From Natrinema zhouii (GTDB taxonomy: Archaea; Halobacteriota; Halobacteria; Halobacteriales; Natrialbaceae): 64,000 nucleotides of DNA. The translations under genes were made by a program, and so were the position numbers. Under the pieces are notes generated by a model. It saw nothing but the letters and a program-made list of their open reading frames with translations, did not search any database and was not told the origin of the DNA. Below are positions 42,734 to 52,443 of this stretch, piece after piece. The stretch is from positions 434,001 through 498,000 of the forward strand of contig NZ_CP059154.1 of the NCBI RefSeq assembly GCF_013456555.2, given 5' to 3'. The first letter of the stretch is position 1, and each line of letters opens with the position of its first letter.

Positions 42734-43699
42734 CTACGGCTCGATGACGAGTTTCCCGAGGAAGCTATCCGACATGACGGTCCGCTGGGCGTCGGCGGCC
42801 TCCTCGAGGTCGTACGTCCGCGCGATTTCGATCGAGAGCGCGCCGGTATCCATGAGGTGGGCGACCCCGCGCAGCGGCGCGCGCAGATCCGGCGTGTTGA
42901 ACATGCTCATAAACTGGTAGGAGACGTCCTTCGATCGGGCCGCGCCGTCGTTCGTAAAGCCCGGATCGGGACTGTTCTCGCCGATGCCGACGACTCGAGC
43001 AGCTTCTGCGGCCACATCCGCGTCGAACTGCAGGTAGTCGTCGAGGCGGTGATCGAGAACCGCATCGACGCCGCCCTCGGAGGCCTCGAGCACGGCGTCG
43101 GCCAGATCGTCGCTGCCGTAGTCGAGCACCGTCTCGGCTCCGTAGTCGGCGAGGGCGTCGTGGTACTCCTCGGACGCGGTCGTAATCACCCGCGCGCTCA
43201 CGGCGGCCGCGATCTGGACAGCCGCGTGGCCGACGCCGCCCGATCCGCCGTGGACCAGACAGTGTTCGGCCGGCTCGAGGTCGGCGTGATCGATCAGGGC
43301 GCGCCAGGCGGTGACGGCGGCGACGCCCGCGGCTCCCGCCTCGGTCAGATCAGCGTCGTCGGGGAGGTGGACGACGCGATCGGTCGGGACCGTCGCGTAC
43401 TCCGCGTACGCACCCTGCGCGGCCGCCCCGCCGATACCGGTACCGTAGACGCGGTCGCCTTCCTCGAAGTCGTCGACGGCGTCTCCCACCTCGGCGACGA
43501 TACCCGAAAAGTCGACGCCTGGCGTAAACGGCACGTCGACCGGCGTGTACGAGCCGTCCCGGAAGTAGGTGTCGACGGGGTTGACGCCCGCGGCGGCGAC
43601 CTCGATCAGTAGTTCGTCCGCGGTTGGCTCCGGTCGGTCGATCTCGTCAACCTGCAGTACGTCCGCATCGCCGTGCTCGTGAAGGCGTACAGCGCGCAT
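42734..43699 (-). CDS. Zinc-independent alcohol dehydrogenase-like quinone oxidoreductase (MDR family)
   Basis: The 321-residue protein has the MDR fold with AGVNPVDTYFRDG and TPGVDFSGIVAEVG in the catalytic domain. LVHGGSGGVGHAAVQIA is the NADPH Rossmann motif. It lacks the cysteine-rich structural zinc lobe, as in quinone oxidoreductases. The protein starts at MRAVRLHEHG (43699); the open frame continues upstream without family resemblance. It diverges from the DJ-1 gene with 174 bp between them. Confidence 0.85.
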   Translation of the reverse strand: MRAVRLHEHGDADVLQVDEIDRPEPTADELLIEVAAAGVNPVDTYFRDGSYTPVDVPFTPGVDFSGIVAEVGDAVDDFEEGDRVYGTGIGGAAAQGAYAEYATVPTDRVVHLPDDADLTEAGAAGVAAVTAWRALIDHADLEPAEHCLVHGGSGGVGHAAVQIAAAVSARVITTASEEYHDALADYGAETVLDYGSDDLADAVLEASEGGVDAVLDHRLDDYLQFDADVAAEAARVVGIGENSPDPGFTNDGAARSKDVSYQFMSMFNTPDLRAPLRGVAHLMDTGALSIEIARTYDLEEAADAQRTVMSDSFLGKLVIEP

Positions 43700-43873
43700 A
43701 TCGTTCGAGACCACGGATCGGGGCCGTAAAATGGTACACGTGACGGCAGGGGAGACGGGGTCCTCGGAGCGGTCTCCCTGGTACTCGAGCGCGCCGCGTT
43801 GATCAGAGCGCTGCCCGGTCGTTTTGCACCAGCAAGTACAACCCTTGTCTGCACGAGCGCACTCGCTTTCAGT

Positions 43874-44440
43874 ATGAGCGAATCTGGCCAGCAGCCGCTC
43901 GAGGAGACGACCGTCGGAATCTTCCTCGCACCGGAAGGCACCGAAGAGATCGAGTTCACCGAACCGAAGGAGACGGTCACCGACGCCGGAGCCACCGTCG
44001 ACGTGCTCGGCAGCGAGACCGGCGAGGCGCAGACGGTGAACAACGATCTCGAGTGGAGCGACAGCTACGAGGTCGAGAAATCGTTCGACGAAGTCTCGGC
44101 GGACGACTACGATGCACTGATCGCCCCCGGCGGGACCGTGGGGGCTGATACGCTCCGAACCGACGAGGACGGCGTAGAACTCCTGCAACAGCACGTCGGG
44201 GACGGGAAGCCGGCGGGCGTGATCTGCCACGGCCCGTGGACGCTGGTCGAAGCCGATGTCGTCGACGGCAAGACGCTGACCTCCTACCACAGTCTCCAGA
44301 CCGACATTCGCAACGCCGGCGGCGAATGGGTCGACGAGGAGGTCGTCGTCGACGAGGGCCTGGTGACGAGTCGGAACCCGGACGACCTCGAGGCGTTCTG
44401 CGAGACGATCGTCGACGAATTCGCGTCAGCACAGCGCTGA
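43874..44440 (+). CDS. DJ-1/PfpI family glutamine amidotransferase-like protein
   Basis: The 188-residue protein has the class I GAT-like core: VGIFLAPEGTEEIEFTEP, YDALIAPGGTVGADTLR and VICHGPWTLVEADVV, whose cysteine is the nucleophilic elbow (CHG). Members act as proteases, deglycases or chaperones. Substrate is not inferable. The large inverted repeat region follows about 100 bp downstream. Confidence 0.86.
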   Translation: MSESGQQPLEETTVGIFLAPEGTEEIEFTEPKETVTDAGATVDVLGSETGEAQTVNNDLEWSDSYEVEKSFDEVSADDYDALIAPGGTVGADTLRTDEDGVELLQQHVGDGKPAGVICHGPWTLVEADVVDGKTLTSYHSLQTDIRNAGGEWVDEEVVVDEGLVTSRNPDDLEAFCETIVDEFASAQR

Positions 44441-44542
44441 AAGCTCCCGGACTTTTCTCCGCCGTTTTGGGATCGGACACGTGGCTACTGCGAAAGCAGG
44501 AGCGTTCAGCGTCGATGGTCCCTGTATCGCTCAGACTAATCA

Positions 44543-45001
44543 ACCGACGTGCGGTGGCGCGCGCTGTCGGTCGGCCGAACGAAGGTGAGGGCGACCGACG
44601 ACATTGTGCGAGGGATGAGTGAGTGAACAGCGTGAACGAGCGAATCGGCTGGGGAGGGCGTGGCAATCCCCTGTTGCCACGACAGCAGGACGCATTTTTC
44701 ACCCAACCGCCTTCAAGAATGCTGTTCTATATACATGTTAACTGATCGATTGACATAGAAAAACGAGAATGAGGCGGAGCGTCCTGCTCATCGTGGCAGC
44801 ACGGAGTTGCCTCGCCCTCCCCAGCCGATTGCGGTCCTCGCTCCCCCGGGTCGCTGCGGTCCTCATCCCTCGCACGACATTGTCGGCCGCTCTCGCTGTG
44901 CTCACGGTTCCCTACGGTCACCGTTCGCTTTCCGAGGCGCTCACTGTGTTCGCGCCTCGCGACGCTCGCTCGGCCGACAGCGCGCGCCACCGCACGCCGG
45001 T
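44543..45001. repeat. Large imperfect inverted repeat, about 460 bp, non-coding
   Basis: Left arm 44543-44693 and right arm 44779-45001 share complementary blocks. GTGCGGTGGCGCGCGC through CTGTCGG at 44549-44570 matches the complement at 44974-44995 exactly. GTGCGAGGGATGAG (44606-44619) matches 44862-44875, AATCGGCTGGGGAGGGCG (44643-44660) matches 44813-44830, and GCAGGACGC (44685-44693) matches 44779-44787. The right arm is longer, with extra sequence between blocks. The AT-rich spacer is 44694-44778. No ORF explains it. It lies between the convergent ends of the DJ-1 and aminotransferase genes. Confidence 0.75.
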
Positions 45002-45130
45002 TTCCCGGTCCGAAGTGAATATACAGCTCGTCTCCACAGCTCGTTCGATGGAAGACGCAGCGGAGAGAGAGAGAACCGACCCACAGAGACCCGCCGATGT
45101 ACTGGTAACAGCAGTCGGCTCGAGAAAATC

Positions 45131-46252
45131 CTATCGAACGGCTCGAGTCGCGTCGTCGATAATCTCGAGCGCCTCCTTCAGTTCCTCGGTCCCGGTCGCA
45201 TAGGAGAGCCGTGCGTAGCCCTCACCGTTCGCACCGAAGGCATCGCCGGGGACGACGACGACGCCGCGCTCGAGCACTTCGTCACACCAGCCGTCGGGGA
45301 CCTTCGGCATGACGTAGAAGGCTCCTTCGGGGGTTGGCACCTCGAGGCCGGCATCGGTGAGCCCGTCCAGCACGAGGTCCCGCCGCTGTTCGAAGGTGTC
45401 GACCATCTCCTGGACCGGCTCCTGTGGACCCGTCAGAGCTGCTTCGGCGGCGTACTGTGCGGGCGCGGAGGCGCAGGCCTGCCCGTACTGGTGGACCCGA
45501 AGCATGCGCTCGATCCGTCGGTTGGAAGCGACGACCCAGCCGAGTCGCCAGCCGGTCATTGAGTAGGTCTTCGAGCAGGCGCTGACGACGAGGACGTTGT
45601 CCGTCTCGGCGAATTTCAGCGGCGAGTGGTGCTCGCCCTCGAAGACGATGTGCTCGTAGACCTCGTCGGAGATGCAGAGCACGTCGTGCTCGTCGGCGAT
45701 GCGGGCGAACTCGCGCATGTCGTCTTCGCTCTGGACGGCCCCCGTCGGGTTCGCGGGGCTGTTAACGATAAACGCGGCCGTCTCGTCGGTGATCGCGTCC
45801 TCGACCGCCGCGGGATCGAGCGTCAGATCCTCCCGCAACCCGACGGGCTTCGGCGTACCGTCGGCGATGTGCGTCAGTGCATCGTAGGAGACGAAACCGG
45901 GGTCGGGGAAGATCACTTCCTCGCCGGGGTCGACGTGGGCCTCGAGCGCGAGATGGAGCGCCTCGCTGCCGCCCGAGGTGGCGATCACGTCTTCGGGGTC
46001 GACTTCGAGGCCGTAGTCGCGGTCGTACTTCGCCGAAATCGCCTCTCGAAGCTGTGGCGTGCCCTTGTTCGAGGTGTAGGCGTCGGCCCGCCCGGCTTCG
46101 ATCGCCTCGATCGCGCCGCGGCGTGCGTGGGCGGGTGTCGGAAAGTCCGGCTGGCCGAGTCCGAGGTTGATCGCGTCCTCGTCGGCGGCCTCGAACACTT
46201 CGCGGATGCCACTGATCGACACCTGCTCGACTCGCGCTGCGAATTCGGTCAT
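45131..46252 (-). CDS. Class I/II PLP-dependent aminotransferase
   Basis: The 373-residue fold-type I aminotransferase has the PLP lysine in VSACSKTYSMTGWRLGW. AYTSNKGTPQLREAI, VNSPANPTGA, CISDEVYEHIVF and the Arg of ARLSYATG at the C-terminus, which binds the substrate carboxylate, complete the pattern. An aspartate or branched/aromatic substrate is possible. It diverges from the lipoprotein gene at 46402. Confidence 0.9.
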   Translation of the reverse strand: MTEFAARVEQVSISGIREVFEAADEDAINLGLGQPDFPTPAHARRGAIEAIEAGRADAYTSNKGTPQLREAISAKYDRDYGLEVDPEDVIATSGGSEALHLALEAHVDPGEEVIFPDPGFVSYDALTHIADGTPKPVGLREDLTLDPAAVEDAITDETAAFIVNSPANPTGAVQSEDDMREFARIADEHDVLCISDEVYEHIVFEGEHHSPLKFAETDNVLVVSACSKTYSMTGWRLGWVVASNRRIERMLRVHQYGQACASAPAQYAAEAALTGPQEPVQEMVDTFEQRRDLVLDGLTDAGLEVPTPEGAFYVMPKVPDGWCDEVLERGVVVVPGDAFGANGEGYARLSYATGTEELKEALEIIDDATRAVR

Positions 46253-46401
46253 GGCTAAACGGGGGCAGTCGATCCCGATAACTCTTCATGTGTTCGTCGG
46301 CCCGTGGTCGCCGTTCGAGCGATCCCGACGAGCTGTCGATTCTGTCAACGAATCTATGGAGGCCACAAGGGATATGCCGCTCGTAGCGAATCTCTCCGAT
46401 A

Positions 46402-47070
46402 ATGACTATTTCCCGCCGATCGTTGCTCGCTGCGGGCGCGACCGGCACCCTCGCGCTGACGGCCGGCTGTATCGACGTCGTTCTCGGCAACGGGCCACTC
46501 GAGTTCGATTCCGACCGCGTCGCCCCGACCGACGGCGCACTCGAGGCGGCCGGCTACGAGGAAAGCGGCGTCAACAACGACGCGATCGAGCGAACGGTCG
46601 AGCTTCCCGGCGGCGTCGAACGCGACGTCCGAGCCGGAATCTGGCGTTCGGTCTACACGAAGGCGGTCGACTATCTGGGCGGAACGCACGAGGGTGCCGC
46701 CTTCGCCGCCGTCTCGATCCCCGGCATGACGGTCGCCGGTCGATCGCTCAACCCGCTCGACGATATGTCGAACAAGGAGCTTCTCGAGCGGTTCCTGAGC
46801 GAGGTGCCCAGCGATAACGGGGATATCAGGAACATCCGGCACGACGAGTCGTTCGGTCTCGATATCCTCGGCGACGGCCGCGAGGTGGATCTGTTCGTCG
46901 GCGAGAGCGACCTCGAGGGAGAGACGGTCGATATCGAGATCAAGCTGACGTCGTTCGATCACGACGGCGATCTGCTCGTGATACTCGGGACCTATCCCAG
47001 AATGCTCACGGCGGAATCCGCGAACGTCGAGGAACTGATGGAGTCCGTCGAGCACCCCGTCGAGAGCTAA
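46402..47070 (+). CDS. Tat-exported lipoprotein, DUF6517-like
   Basis: The 222-residue protein has a twin-arginine signal (SRRSLLAAGATGTLALTAGC) with a lipobox ending LTAGC, so Cys is lipidated. The mature part (LEFDSDRVAPTDGAL, GIWRSVYTKAVDYLGG) resembles DUF6517 proteins as I remember them; no enzymatic motif is seen. It is divergent from the aminotransferase gene. Confidence 0.7.
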   Translation: MTISRRSLLAAGATGTLALTAGCIDVVLGNGPLEFDSDRVAPTDGALEAAGYEESGVNNDAIERTVELPGGVERDVRAGIWRSVYTKAVDYLGGTHEGAAFAAVSIPGMTVAGRSLNPLDDMSNKELLERFLSEVPSDNGDIRNIRHDESFGLDILGDGREVDLFVGESDLEGETVDIEIKLTSFDHDGDLLVILGTYPRMLTAESANVEELMESVEHPVES

Positions 47071-47188
47071 CGAACGGTGCAGCGTCTCGGTTCGCGATAC
47101 CAATAGATCGTCGTCGAATCGAACGAAACCGAACGAGACACAGGCGACCGCGTTTTCGGTTGCACTGAATTAAACGCGAATAGCTGCT

Positions 47189-47250
47189 GGAGTGAGCCGC
47201 GAGTAACGTCCGGAGTGAACCGCAAATAGCGCCCACCGCAAACAGCGAAC
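47189..47250. repeat. Short degenerate direct repeats between convergent genes
   Basis: GGAGTGA(G/A)CCGC recurs at 47189 and 47212 (23-bp step), and ACCGCAAA(T/C)AGCG at 47219 and 47235. The repeats lie between the stop codons of the lipoprotein and korB genes. They may act in 3' end formation. Confidence 0.4.
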
Positions 47251-47283
47251 GCGGCGCGCAAAAATGACTAACGAACGGCGGCC

Positions 47284-48150
47284 TCAGTAGAACTCGCGGA
47301 CGAGGTCCATCGCGTCCTCGGGTGCACCGTCGGGAATCTCGGACATGTCCTCGGTGACGCCGTGTTGTTCGTGGTACGGCACGGAGTTTTCGTCCTGATA
47401 CATGATGCCCTGGTACTCCTTGTCGCTGTCGAGGATGACTTCCTTGGCAGCCTCGTAGTCGTTCGGATCGTGGTCCTCGTCTTCCTGCAGGTCGACGAGG
47501 TTGTCGCGGAAGTAGTCGTAGGTGTCGACGTCGTTGAACGTGACACACGGGCTGAAGATGTTGACGAACCCGAATCCGTCGTGTTCGATCGCCTCCTGGA
47601 CGATCTCGGCGTGACGCATCGCGTCCGAGCTAAAGGACTGGGCGATGAAGCTCGCACCGGACGCGAGCGCGAGGGCGAGCGGGTTGACCGGCGGCTGCTT
47701 CGACCCTTCGGGGGTCGTCGAGGTCTCGAAGTCCGATCGCGAGGTCGGCGAGGCCTGCCCCTTCGTCAGCCCGTAGATGCGGTTATCCATGACACAGTAG
47801 GACATGTCGACGTTCCGCCGGACGGCGTGGACGAAGTGACCGGCACCGATCGAGTAGCCGTCACCGTCGCCGCCGGCGACCATGACCTCGATATCGGGGC
47901 GGGCCATCTTGACGCCGGTCCCGACCGGGAGCGCACGGCCGTGGACCCCGTGAAGGGCGTAGCTGTGCATGTAGGTCCCGATCTTGCCGGAACAGCCGAT
48001 CCCCGCCACCACGAAGGTGTTGTCGGGGTCGTTGCCGGTGTTCGCGAGGGCTTTCATCATGCCGTTCATCGTCCCGAAGTCGCCGCATCCGGGACACCAC
48101 GTTGGCTGCTTGTCGGATTTGAAGTCGGTGAATCGTACGTCGGAGCTCAT
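47284..48150 (-). CDS. korB: 2-oxoacid:ferredoxin oxidoreductase, beta subunit (KorB-type)
   Basis: The 288-residue ThDP-binding subunit has WCPGCGD, GIGCSGKIGTYMHS and the diphosphate-binding GGDGDGYSIG with downstream NRIYGLT. CxxC and further cysteines bind one Fe-S cluster. Its ATG overlaps the stop of the alpha subunit (TAATG), indicating coupled translation. With KorA it oxidises 2-oxoglutarate or another 2-oxoacid and passes electrons to ferredoxin. The Kor rather than Por assignment rests on similarity to haloarchaeal proteins I remember and is moderately sure. Confidence 0.85.
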   Translation of the reverse strand: MSSDVRFTDFKSDKQPTWCPGCGDFGTMNGMMKALANTGNDPDNTFVVAGIGCSGKIGTYMHSYALHGVHGRALPVGTGVKMARPDIEVMVAGGDGDGYSIGAGHFVHAVRRNVDMSYCVMDNRIYGLTKGQASPTSRSDFETSTTPEGSKQPPVNPLALALASGASFIAQSFSSDAMRHAEIVQEAIEHDGFGFVNIFSPCVTFNDVDTYDYFRDNLVDLQEDEDHDPNDYEAAKEVILDSDKEYQGIMYQDENSVPYHEQHGVTEDMSEIPDGAPEDAMDLVREFY

Positions 48151-49904
48151 TATGCTGGTACCTCTTCGGTGAGTTTGTCGGTGATGTCGTCTGCGAGTTC
48201 GTCCGCCTTGAATCGAACGCCTGTATACTTGTTAATGCGTTTCACACGGGTAAGTACGTCGTGTTCGATCACGTCGGCGAACTGCCCGGTCGCGTTACAC
48301 TCGACGACGATCGTCTCGTCTGCGGCCTCGATATCCTCGGTCAGGTCCGGCCGGGGGAAGATGTAGGGAACCGAGATGACGCGGACGTCGATGCCGTCTT
48401 CCTCGAGGTAGTCGAGGGCTTCGATGAGCGCGCCCTCGTTCGATCCCCACGAGATGATGAGATTGTCGGCGTCCGGGTTCCCGAACTCGCGGTAGTCCCA
48501 GTCTTCCTCGTTCCGTGCGGTCTCGACCTTGCGATATCGCTTGTCGACCTGGTGGACGCGCTCGTCTTCTTCCTCCGTCCGGCGGCCGAGCTCGTCGTGC
48601 TCGAGGCCAGTGGACATGTGTGCGGCGTCGGTCGTGCCGGGGATGGCGCGCGGGCTGACGCCGTCTTCGGTGACGGCGTGAGCGCGGAAGTGACCCTGTG
48701 CGTCGAGCCACTCGTCGACGCCGTCTTCGTCGACGAGCTTGCCGCGATCGATCTCGACGTCGTCCATGTCGAAGACCTCCGGCGGGAACGTCTGTTCGGT
48801 GACCGACATCGCCAGATCGGAGACCAGGAAGACCGGCGTCTGGTACTTCTCTGCGAGGTTGAACGCCTCGACAGTCTTCCAGAAACACTCAGTGATCGAC
48901 GTGGGCGCGACGACGAACCGCGGGACTTCCCCGTGGCCGGCGTACAGCGCCATGTTGAGGTCGCCCTGTTCCTGTTTCGTCGGCATCCCAGTGGAGGGAC
49001 CGGAGCGCTGCACGTCGGCGATGACCAGCGGCGTCTCGCTGGTCGCGACCAGGCCGAAGGTTTCGGTCATGAGGTCGATCCCGGCTCCCGACGTCGCGGT
49101 CATCGATCGGGCACCGGCGCGTGCGGCCCCGAGCGACATGTTGATCGCCGATAACTCGTCTTCCGCCTGCACGACGTGACCCCCGTAGTCCTCGATACGC
49201 TCCGTCAGATACTCCATGATCGACGTCGCGGGCGTGATCGGATAGCCGGCGTAGAATCGGCAGCCGGCTGCGATGGCACCCATCCCGATCGCCTCGTTGC
49301 CGTTGAGGAGGACGTAATCGTTGTCGGTCGTGTCGATGTTGTAGCCGAGGTGGTCCAGATCGTAGTTCTCCTGGACGTACTCCTGTCCCGCCCGGGCGGC
49401 CGCCTTGTTGTTCTCGACGATCTTCGAGCCCTTCCCACCGAAGCGCTTCTCGAGGGCCTCGTCCAGATACTCGACGTCAAAATTGGTGATTTCACACGCG
49501 GCACCGAGCGCGACGATGTTGCGCATGATTGCGCCGCCAGCCTCTTCGGCCAGCGACTTCAGCGGAACGTCGACTGCGGTCGCCTCGTCGGGAATCTCGG
49601 CCTCCCACGAGCGCTCACCGTCGTAGATGATGACGCTGCCGTCGTGAAGTTCGTCGAGGTTTTCGTCGATCGTTCGCTGTGTGAGCGCGACGAGAATGTC
49701 CAGTCGATCGACGACGCTCTGGACCTGCTCGACCGACGTCCGAATCTTGTAGGCTGTGTAGCCGCCGCGGATTCGCGACGCGAAGTCTTTCGACGTGAAT
49801 ACGTGTCGTCCGGCTCGGGAAAGGGCCTGAGCGAATATTTTACCTGTGGAGTCGATACCGTCGCCGGCCTCGCCCCCTACCGCCCAGTTGAGATCCTCTG
49901 CCAT
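48150..49904 (-). CDS. korA: 2-oxoacid:ferredoxin oxidoreductase, alpha subunit (KorA-type, gamma-alpha fusion)
   Basis: The 584-residue subunit fuses the gamma domain (VGGEAGDGIDSTGKIFAQAL, residues about 5-190) to the alpha ThDP-binding domain (FYAGYPITPATSIMEYL, EDELSAINMSLGAARAGAR). It starts at MAEDLNWAV (49904) and its stop overlaps korB. The cysteine-free alpha subunit plus KorB forms the oxidoreductase used for ferredoxin-linked pyruvate or 2-oxoglutarate oxidation in haloarchaea. Confidence 0.86.
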   Translation of the reverse strand: MAEDLNWAVGGEAGDGIDSTGKIFAQALSRAGRHVFTSKDFASRIRGGYTAYKIRTSVEQVQSVVDRLDILVALTQRTIDENLDELHDGSVIIYDGERSWEAEIPDEATAVDVPLKSLAEEAGGAIMRNIVALGAACEITNFDVEYLDEALEKRFGGKGSKIVENNKAAARAGQEYVQENYDLDHLGYNIDTTDNDYVLLNGNEAIGMGAIAAGCRFYAGYPITPATSIMEYLTERIEDYGGHVVQAEDELSAINMSLGAARAGARSMTATSGAGIDLMTETFGLVATSETPLVIADVQRSGPSTGMPTKQEQGDLNMALYAGHGEVPRFVVAPTSITECFWKTVEAFNLAEKYQTPVFLVSDLAMSVTEQTFPPEVFDMDDVEIDRGKLVDEDGVDEWLDAQGHFRAHAVTEDGVSPRAIPGTTDAAHMSTGLEHDELGRRTEEEDERVHQVDKRYRKVETARNEEDWDYREFGNPDADNLIISWGSNEGALIEALDYLEEDGIDVRVISVPYIFPRPDLTEDIEAADETIVVECNATGQFADVIEHDVLTRVKRINKYTGVRFKADELADDITDKLTEEVPA

Positions 49905-50182
49905 GTTATGCTGAGGGTTACCCCCCACAAATGAAAAGGCTTCTGAAACCCCAGTCGAACGACCGCAATAGCGGGAACGATGTTCGAGCGGGAGAACCGT
50001 TCTGCGGTGGTCGGGAACGAATTCGCGGCGACGATTCGCGCAGGAGGAGAACGGTACGAAAACGCGTGAGCGGTGTGGCGTCGTCGCTCTCATCCGCGCG
50101 ATTCGCCCGGCCGTGACAGCACAGTGGCGTCCGCCGGGATGGAACGGAACGCCTTTTCAATCGGCTTTCGAACAGGTTCGAC

Positions 50183-50821
50183 ATGGAAGGGACGTCAGTC
50201 ACCGTCGCATCGGTCAGCGAAGTCGGTCCGGACACCGTCGCACTCGAGCTCGAAACGCCCGATGGGTTCGACGCCCATCCGGGACAGTTCGTCTTGCTGC
50301 GGGCCAGTCCCGACGGCGAGGAGGTTTCGCGTCACTACACGCTCTCGTCGCCGGACGTCGGAACGACGTTCGAACTCACGGTCGGCGTCGATCCCGACGG
50401 CGATCTCTCGCCGTGGCTCGCCGACCTCGAGGGCGGTGAAACCGTCACCGTCGAGGGGCCGTTCGGCACGATCACCTACGACGGCGAGGACGACGTCGTC
50501 GCGGTCGCCGGCGGGCCGGGGATCGGTCCCGCGGTCGCGATCGCCGAAGCGGCCCACGACGCGGGCCGCGACGCCGTCGTGATCTATCAGGCGGACGAAC
50601 CGGCCCACACCGACCGTCTCGAGGCGCTCGAGGACGCCGGCGCGACGGTCCGGTTCGTCGGCGATGACGCGAACGACGAACTGGCGGACGCGATTGCCAC
50701 GCACCGCGAGGCGGGCCAGCTATACGCGTTCGGCTTCGACGACTTCGTCACGTTCGTCGCCGAGGCGATCGACGACGCCGGCGGCGATCCGGACGAGGCG
50801 TTGATCGAGAACTTCGGCTGA
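50183..50821 (+). CDS. Ferredoxin-NADP reductase-like flavoprotein
   Basis: The 212-residue protein has the FNR-type FAD-binding beta-barrel with SRHYTLSSPDVG, where RxYT/S-type residues bind FAD. The NAD(P) domain has VAVAGGPGIGPAVAIAEAA. It is shorter than bacterial Fpr enzymes but has both domains. CCTTTTCAATC lies about 27 bp upstream of the start. It likely transfers electrons between NAD(P)H and a small redox protein. Confidence 0.82.
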   Translation: MEGTSVTVASVSEVGPDTVALELETPDGFDAHPGQFVLLRASPDGEEVSRHYTLSSPDVGTTFELTVGVDPDGDLSPWLADLEGGETVTVEGPFGTITYDGEDDVVAVAGGPGIGPAVAIAEAAHDAGRDAVVIYQADEPAHTDRLEALEDAGATVRFVGDDANDELADAIATHREAGQLYAFGFDDFVTFVAEAIDDAGGDPDEALIENFG

Positions 50822-50883
50822 CGACCGACGGCAACTGCCGCCGACTGCCACGAGACTGGCCGCGAGGTACCGATCGGTCGAAC

Positions 50884-51354
50884 TCACGCGTCGGATTCCT
50901 GCGCACGTCCCAGTTTCAGAAACGCGAGCGCCGCTCCCAGCAGGGCGGTGTTCTTCAAAAAGTCGGTGAGCTGCTGTTGTTTCTCCTCGGGATCGTCGAC
51001 GTTCCAGAAGTCGTGCATCACTGGGGTGACGCTGGCGAAGAATCCAGCGATTGCGGCGGCGGACGCGGCCGGCACCCGCCACAGCGCGACCCCGATACCG
51101 CCGAACAGGAGGCCGCCGCTTATCGCCGGAACCGAAAACGACGGGGCCGGCGCGTTTTTCATCTCGGCGTACTGAACGCGACCCTCGAGGTTTTGGAGGT
51201 TGTCCGTCGCCATGAACGCGAGGACGGCACCGAACAGGACGCGTGCGATCCGAAACAGTCCGCTTTCGGCTATCGAACTCCCGTCCGTCTCCGACTGTCG
51301 ACGCGTTCCGCTGGTACCGTCGGGCCGTTTCTCACGCTGCAGGAGGCTACGCAT
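50884..51354 (-). CDS. DoxX-like membrane protein
   Basis: The 156-residue protein starts at MRSLLQREKRPD (51354) and has four hydrophobic segments: FRIARVLFGAVLAFMATDN, ISGGLLFGGIGVALWRVP, AAAIAGFFASVTPVMHDFW and NTALLGAALAFLKLG. The HDFW and LTDF patterns resemble the DoxX family. A redox partner role is only a guess; the DoxX assignment is tentative. Confidence 0.65.
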   Translation of the reverse strand: MRSLLQREKRPDGTSGTRRQSETDGSSIAESGLFRIARVLFGAVLAFMATDNLQNLEGRVQYAEMKNAPAPSFSVPAISGGLLFGGIGVALWRVPAASAAAIAGFFASVTPVMHDFWNVDDPEEKQQQLTDFLKNTALLGAALAFLKLGRAQESDA

Positions 51355-51489
51355 ACACTGGCGTATACGCGCGGCGGGTTTCAGTCCGACCGTGACATTT
51401 GCCTGTCCCAGGAGAGCCGATAGTCGCTCTAGCGTATAGGTTAGAACGCGTGACAAAGGTGTTTATGCCGCTTTGTGGTGGAATCGCGT

Positions 51490-52407
51490 ATGCGACGAAG
51501 AGACCTCCTCGCCGGCACGACCGGCGCGGTCTGTGGACTGGCCGGCTGTACGGGTTCGACGTTCGAACGACTGCAGACGGACCGTTCCAGTACCGACGAC
51601 GATCCTGCTGGCGACTCGAGCGATACTACCCAATCGAACTCGGGCGACACGATCGAAGTCGGCGACCCCGACGAGGTTCCGTTCCCCGACGCCCACCCGC
51701 CACACGAGTTCGAACTGCGAAACGAGGGCAAGACCGATCGAACGGTCTCCGTTACGATTACGGCCGACGGAGATGACGACAACGGAGACGATGACAGAGA
51801 CGGCGAGACCGGCGCATTGCTCGAGCGCGACCTCGAGCTGGCGGCGGGCGACGGACTCACGCTCGTCCTCGTCGAACCACGATCGTACACGGTCACCGTC
51901 ACGACGAGCAGCGACGACGGCACGAGCGAGTCGACCGTAACCGACGGAGTCGACCGCGACCCTTTCGACTGTACTCGCTCTCGAACGACCCTGACGCTTC
52001 GCGATACCGGCACGCAGACGGAGTCGACCTCGACCTCGATCTCCTGTCCGGTTCCGGCGGTTGCAGACGCGTCTCTCGAGGTCGGCGAGCGAGAGTGTGC
52101 AGCGGAGACGGACGACGACAGTGCCACTGTCGAGTTCGCGGACGAAACGGTGATCGTCGACGGCGAGATCACGACGCCGACGCCGTGTCACGGCCTCTCG
52201 CTGGCCGAGACGGACTACGACGAGCGACGCGATATCCTCTCGATCACCGTCGCGGTCGGCGACCAAGAGAGCGACACCTGTACCGACTGCCTCGGCACTG
52301 CCGACTACGAGGCACAGATCGGCCTCGAGGGGCGGTATCCGGGGCACGTCGAAATCTACCACGAGACTCGTGACGAGACGCAGCGGATCACCGCGGCCGA
52401 GCATTGA
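51490..52407 (+). CDS. Tat-exported lipoprotein, unknown function
   Basis: The 305-residue protein has a signal MRRRDLLAGTTGAVCGLAGC with twin arginines and a lipobox (LAGC). The mature part is acidic, rich in Asp, Thr and Ser, with three or four cysteines in CTDC and CAAETDD contexts that may form disulfides or bind metal. A TATA-like GTGTTTATG about 26 bp upstream supports start 51490 as leaderless. Substrate or role unknown. Confidence 0.7.
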   Translation: MRRRDLLAGTTGAVCGLAGCTGSTFERLQTDRSSTDDDPAGDSSDTTQSNSGDTIEVGDPDEVPFPDAHPPHEFELRNEGKTDRTVSVTITADGDDDNGDDDRDGETGALLERDLELAAGDGLTLVLVEPRSYTVTVTTSSDDGTSESTVTDGVDRDPFDCTRSRTTLTLRDTGTQTESTSTSISCPVPAVADASLEVGERECAAETDDDSATVEFADETVIVDGEITTPTPCHGLSLAETDYDERRDILSITVAVGDQESDTCTDCLGTADYEAQIGLEGRYPGHVEIYHETRDETQRITAAEH

Positions 52408-52443
52408 GTGTTCAGCGGACGAGGAAACCGGGAGCCGAGGCGA

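Noticed and set aside
44641-44760. Coding gene inside the large inverted repeat region
   Set aside because: No frame there has haloarchaeal composition or a domain; the conservation follows inverted complementarity rather than codons.
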